Shown one piece after another: positions 17,173 through 21,393 of a stretch of 21,393 nucleotides of DNA (position 1 is the first letter of the stretch; each line of letters begins with the position of its first letter). Source of the stretch: Intoshia linei (Eukaryota > Orthonectida > Rhopaluridae); the NCBI GenBank assembly GCA_001642005.1, contig LWCA01000645.1, forward strand, positions 1-21,393, given 5' to 3'. The translations under genes were made by a program, and so were the position numbers. Under the pieces are notes generated by a model. The model searched no databases and was not told the origin of the DNA. It saw only the letters and a program-made list of their open reading frames with translations.

Positions 17173-18133
17173 AATATTATTTTCTTCTAATATATTAAAT
17201 ATTAAAATTAATTTTATACATTTTTGACTATATTATTTAAACATGCCATCTATTATGCATTACTTATTAAACAGTTGATTTTTTGTTTTTACAGACTCTA
17301 CGTAATTTTTAATAGATATACTTTGTATATTCTGTTCTTCTTAGACTCATTTTGTGCACCTTTCTTTACTGCTCCTAGCCTATGGTTTTATTTTTCGAAA
17401 AACTTAGAACAATATATTTTTATAACACTTATTCTAAATATGAATTACATAATAAACAGAGTGTATTAATGTTTAGAATTTGCTGTCCTATTTTACTAAA
17501 TTGTTGTACATTAAAATATTATAGGGCCTACTGCTGGCTCTCCACGGCCCTAACCATTAAATGAACAATTGATCATGTGACTTGAGGCCTTCTGTTACAT
17601 GCACATCTACATCAATAAACTTGGCAATTCCTTTTTTCGGTTCTATTTTAGCTGAATTCAGCTTACGATTTTTCAGTGGTCAACAGATTTTTTTGAAAGG
17701 ATTTTCCCTACCTCCCACTTGTATTGAAAATATTTCAAAACGAATCATTTGAAGATTTGAAAGAATTCACATAAAAATATGAATTATTTTTACTATGCAT
17801 ATCATAAGATGAAGATATCAAAGCAGAATATACTACATGGACAAAAAAAAAACTTGATTTAAATAATCCAAAGCTGCAATTCTAATTAGTTTCCAAATAT
17901 TCATCAACTTTTAATTATTTTGGCAACATTGCCAATCACCACATGTGCATGTAAACGCTCCGTTAGCATTTTGAGAAGATTGAAAACCTTTTTAAGATCA
18001 ACAATGACTGCTAATCGTCTATGAGAAAAAATTTTTAATATGAACTGTAAATATAATTTTGTGTAAATAAACATAAATTTTTATTAATTTTCTATCACGT
18101 GACTTATAAAATTCAGAAAAGTAACCATTCAAT
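17173..18133. other. Noncoding repeat-derived stretch
   Basis: It contains a hAT-type end (GGCTCTCCACGGCCCTAACC at about 17535-17554) shared with 8282-8316, and at 17343-17400 a segment (ACTCATTTTGTGCACC...CTGCTCCTAGCC) resembling the right terminus at 5041-5096 in reverse complement. Open frames at 17224-17469 and 17382-17564 are hydrophobic, AT-driven and lack any family pattern. Confidence 0.45.
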
Positions 18134-18695
18134 ATGAATTTGAAGAGAAAAAGACAAGATTTGTCGATAAATGATAAAATAAAATTGATTAAACTGTTTG
18201 AGGAAGATTCAAATCGGTCTCAAAAATATTTAGCCACCAAACACTCCATTTCAGTAGGTTTGGTAAGTAAGTTGTAAAAAATCACGAAGAAATCCTTAAT
18301 TGTAATAATTTAAATTTTAATCAGAAGAGATAACCTTGCCTAAGGAAATCTGTGAAAATTGAATCAGCGTTGTATCAGTAGTTTTAACGTCAACGGACAT
18401 TAAATATAAGTATAAGTGGCAATATATTGAAAGAAAAGGCGCTAGAAATTGAACGATTTTAAAGCATCTACTGGTTGGTTAAATTCTTTTTTAACCAGAA
18501 ATTCCATTAAATCAAAAAAAATTGTAAGAGAATCTAAATTAGTAAGCGAGTCTAAAATATAAGAATGGAAATAATTATTTTCTGAAGCTGTAGAAAAATA
18601 TAGGAATGATGAAACCGGATTATTTTTTAAATAAACTGCTTCCAGAACTTACATCTGCTCTACAAAAGTAATAGTAATCTGTTCGCAAAAAATAT
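18134..18695 (+). pseudogene. Tigger/pogo-type transposase, N-terminal half
   Basis: ATG at 18134 opens MNLKRKRQDLSINDKIKLIK, FEEDSNRSQKYLATKHSISV, the CENP-B-type HTH of pogo/Tigger transposases. After a frameshift near 18275, frames read LRKSVKIESALYQ, SISGNILKEKALEIE and FKASTGWLNSFLTRNSI, matching the second DNA-binding (HTH_CENPB) domain (family: ALLEWF, ISGxxLxEKA, FKASxGWLxxFKxRH). A segment with NDETGLFF (first catalytic Asp at 18608-18610) and LLPEL begins the DDE domain, then the sequence changes to unrelated hAT-type DNA. There are several internal stops. The rest of the catalytic domain is absent. Confidence 0.85.
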
Positions 18696-18769
18696 GAGAA
18701 TTTATCAAAGTTTATATTATTTTGATTTCTTGACAAATTTTCACAAGCCCCACTCAAATTTTATGTATG

Positions 18770-19515
18770 AAACTAATGTCGACTAAATATCCGGATATAA
18801 TACCGATACTAAATGTATATGGGAACATATGTTGAATCTATTCGTAGGCGATATATTGGAAAAGATCGATATCGTAAATATTACTTTTTAAAAACTTGAA
18901 AGTTACATTGAGAGTGGAACTTTGCCACGGTATGTCATAACTAGATGGAATTCAATTTATGATGTAATAAAGAAAGCAATACAAATGAAAATAGGTTCAG
19001 AATCACTTTCGTTAAATTTACAAAAAGTTAATATAATTTTAAAAAACATCAATAAATATTGATATAATTCAAAAAGATGACTCAAATATAATTCATTTGA
19101 TTAAATTATATAAAACTATTAGACTCTTGGTTAAAAGATTTACCTGGAGTGGTAGATACTGATACAATTGATAAACTAAAATAAATTTGGAATTATAGAT
19201 AGAATATAGTCACTACAAGTAATTTAGGAAAAATTTTATCTCATTTATCATTTTTCTTCCCAATTTATCAGGATATGTTCACATCCAATAAAAGTACTGA
19301 ATATTGTTTCAAGGGTTGGGCCCATAAAATATTACCTGAAAGTAAAATTACAATGTTCGAGGAAGAGTTTAATGAAATTAACAGTAAGCAAAGCAGCTGT
19401 AGAAAGATGCTTTTCACAACACAGAAATATTCACTCAAATGTTAGAAACAGCCTATTTGAATCAACACTGGATGATTCTTTATATATAAGATATAATTTG
19501 AAGAATATATTATAA
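18770..19515 (+). pseudogene. hAT transposase, C-terminal half
   Basis: Fragments in broken frames include LPRYVITRWNSIYDV near 18924-18965, the TRWNS motif of hAT transposases, and near 19376-19512 KAAVERCFSQHRNIHSNVRN, then LDDSLYIRYNLK, which is the hATC dimerisation domain (family SxAxxERxFSxxxxIxSxxRxxL). The frame ends with a stop at 19513-19515. Many stops lie between. The N-terminus (BED finger and first catalytic residues) is missing. It abuts the Tigger fragment. Confidence 0.8.
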
Positions 19516-19739
19516 ATTATAATGTTAATATTTAATTTATTTTTGTCTGCCAAAAAATAAATAAATAATATTTTTGTTTTGTTACGAAGTGATGACACAT
19601 TTTGAAAAATAGAATTAATTTACAAAATTAATAAAAAATTACTTATACTAATGTTTGAAGGTAAACCCAATGGGTATTATTCCTAAATTTTCATTTGATT
19701 AACGACACATTATTTACTAACAAAAAGTTTAAGTATGCT

Positions 19740-19821
19740 GGAAAAACAGCCTTGCTGTACCGGTACAGCTGTTGCTGTTACCAGCCAACCTCGCTAATAC
19801 CAGCAATTTTACACAGCCCTG
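19740..19821 (+). mobile_element. hAT 3' terminus
   Basis: The segment ends TTACACAGCCCTG at 19821, which in reverse complement begins CAGGGCTGTGTAAAATTGCTG, a hAT-like terminus. It is preceded by GC-richer alternating blocks (TACCGGTACAGCTG, GTTACCAGCC, AATACCAGC) that form short inverted repeats. It lies about 300 bp after the hAT transposase stop in the right orientation to be that element's 3' end. Related GCTGG/CCAGC-rich sequence occurs at 4540-4610. The matching 5' end was not found. Confidence 0.45.
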
Positions 19822-20247
19822 TTTATTTCTTATGTATAATGTCTTAATTAATATCGTTATTTATGAATAAAAATTTGTTTCAAATCAACTTTACTTTTTT
19901 TGAAATTAACCTTTAAATAATTATTCTACAATATAGCCCCAAAAATTGAAAGTGAAATAATAGAATTGATCAAACCTTCTACAATTACAATTTTGAAATG
20001 TATTTTTTATGATTAACTATATAATGCAATTATTGTATTCTTAAGTAGTCATTTCAAGAGGTCCCACTGTACCATAGATATTTACAATTTATTTTAAGAT
20101 TATGATTTATGAATATTTTCAGGGTGTAACAATTATTGTATTATTTTTAAGATTATAAAATCATTGTCTATAATCAATTAAAAAGTCGAGTTAGCATTTA
20201 GCTCCTATTTGTGTGAAGTACACAACAGTCAAGTAGTCACAAATATA
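19822..20247. other. Noncoding remainder of the gene X intron
   Basis: AT-rich sequence between the hAT terminus and the part of the intron that aligns with the left copy. No coding, RNA-gene or element signature recognised. Confidence 0.5.
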
Positions 20248-21393
20248 CATCAAAAATATATCAATAAATTTAAATACCTATACAAATCAAATTGGTTCAC
20301 TGGTTTTTCACATTTGATGAATTTATTAGAATTTGGTTCATTATAAAAATAAGATTTATCATTCATTGCACTGGAACAAGTACCATAATCAATATTCCCA
20401 TTAGTAGTTTGTTGTTTTGGCGGTATTACTCTTTCTGAAATTACAGAATCCGTTCGAATAGTAGTATTCGGCATTATATGATTTCTAGCATGAGGATATG
20501 ATTTATAATCAGTAGCTGCTGAAGAAAAATGACAATTTGAAATATTTTTTTCTGGACAAGTTGCACATTCTGTTGATAAATTCTGAAAAATATCAACAGC
20601 CGCATTAACAATCCGATTAGTATCTTCTGTTATCGGATATGTTACTCTATTATTTTCACTGTATTTTTCGCAAATATTTTCACACTTTGATGCTTCAATT
20701 TGTTCAAATTCAGAAAGTTCATTAATTGTAGAATTATTGATATTTGATTCATTCATGTTTGAAAATGTTTCTTTGTCCAAACATTCAATATCCTTTACGC
20801 TCTCAATTTTACCAGGTATAAGATCGAAGGAATCGTCAATTTTAGAATTTGCAAATGCTTTTTCTGTATTATGCGCCTTATTTGAATTTACAGAATCATC
20901 AATTATATCAAACTCAGATGTAAATGAAGACTCATCTAACACTGGCATGTTTTCATTATCTTCTCTTTTTTCAATTTTGAGGTCAAAAGTTGAATCAGTT
21001 ACATCCAACATTTTATTCGTCTCATCTTTTATGATATCAATATCTGCCGTTTCCAACTTTTCACTTGGTATATCAATAATTTTTGATTTAATAGATTCAG
21101 TATTTACATCTTTATCTTGGTTTAAAATTTTCATGGATTCGATTGTAGATTCCAACTCTTTTGTGGTGTTATTTTCTTCAGGTCCATTAGATTTGTTTTC
21201 ATCCAACTCATCTAAATATAAATTTAAAAATATTTATTATTCAGGGTCTACTTAATTACATCTAAATAAAAGAATATAAAAGGATTAAAAAAATAAAAAT
21301 AACTCAATCATACAATAATACATCAGAATTATTGATTTTATTCTAATATACAAAGTAAAACATCTCATATTATCAAAGAAAATGTAATATAAA
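20248..21393 (-). repeat. Right arm, outer part
   Basis: Reverse complement of 1-1064. The outermost 59 bases match without difference before the first mismatch (GAATAAAA here against GAATTAAA), and only a handful of differences occur over the first 400 bp. From about position 620 of the left arm inward, similarity drops and indels appear. It contains the intact acidic exon of gene X. Confidence 0.93.
20278..21211 (-). CDS. Gene X copy 2, acidic penultimate exon
   Basis: The acceptor TTTATATTTAG lies just upstream (21212-21213 on this strand). The exon is open for about 311 codons in phase with ..AT|GAG giving ELDENKSNGPEENN, and ends DLY then AG|GTATTT. The protein is acidic and rich in Ser, Asn, Asp, Glu, Ile and Lys (for example EKLETADIDIIKDETNK, DESSFTSEFDIIDDSVNS), followed by a Cys-containing, more neutral part (STECATCPEKNISNCHF). 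No ATG fits the beginning, and an internal acceptor with mid-codon phase implies 5' exons beyond the window. Together with the last exon it encodes at least about 490 residues. No domain recognised; likely a disordered regulatory protein. This copy is intact whereas its inverted partner is broken. Confidence 0.8.

Larger units (their letters stand above)
13936..20277 (-). other. 6,342-bp intron of gene X copy 2
   Basis: The donor is TATAG|GTATTT at 20277 and the acceptor TTTAATATTTAG ends at 13936, both matching the ends of the 88-bp intron in copy 1. About the first 28 bp and last 17 bp of intron sequence align between copies; everything between is extra. The inserted DNA contains six coding relics (mariner, gypsy-type gag, viral RdRp, Tc1, Tigger, hAT), all on the plus strand and therefore antisense to gene X, plus noncoding repeats. 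Confidence 0.85.

Noticed and set aside
17224..17564. Two hydrophobic open frames
   Set aside because: AT-driven composition, repeat-derived DNA, no membrane-protein family or splice signals.
1..21393. Giant self-synthesising transposon or virus-like element bounded by the terminal inverted repeat
   Set aside because: The arms contain an ordinary intron-bearing gene and the interior holds host genes; no polymerase B, integrase or capsid gene is present.

Overview
This is a very AT-rich piece of an invertebrate animal genome. Two conserved animal genes interrupted by introns (slingshot phosphatase and a syntrophin-like gene) show it is metazoan. Mariner, Tc1, Tigger, hAT and gypsy remnants plus an RNA-virus polymerase relic suit an arthropod or another fast-evolving invertebrate. 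Species cannot be told from sequence alone. I see no tRNA, rRNA, CRISPR or bacterial features.

Layout. (1) 1-1635 (+) is a copy of an unrecognised gene, here called gene X; its first visible exon is broken but its last exon is open. (2) 1733-3705 (+) is a diverged, probably damaged syntrophin-like gene, cut at its 3' end by a 621-bp hAT-type element (3713-4333). (3) 4342-6024 is repeat-derived noncoding DNA. (4) 6025-11709 (-) is slingshot, the cofilin phosphatase, readable as at least nine exons with the catalytic HCxxGxSRS intact; its middle intron (about 7403-10227) is full of small transposon relics. (5) 11710-13320 is noncoding, with a piggyBac-like MITE and a ~73-bp tandem array. (6) 13392-21211 (-) is a second, intact copy of gene X: two exons separated by a 6.3-kb intron packed with decayed mobile DNA.

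The two gene X copies are inverted, and the first and last bases of the window are reverse complements, so the window is framed exactly by an inverted duplication. The outer ~600 bp of the arms are almost identical, while the inner parts are much more diverged. The equivalent gene X intron is 88 bp in the left copy and 6,342 bp in the right.

The main discovery candidate lies in that long intron. At about 14838-16385 a gypsy-type LTR tail, a tRNA-primer-binding-like site and a gag fragment run within a few tens of bases, in the same orientation, into a frameshifted dsRNA-virus-type RNA-dependent RNA polymerase with recognisable motifs A, B and GDD. This is what retrotransposon-mediated capture of viral RNA by template switching would leave. 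All six coding relics in the intron (mariner, gypsy, RdRp, Tc1, Tigger, hAT) point the same way, antisense to gene X.
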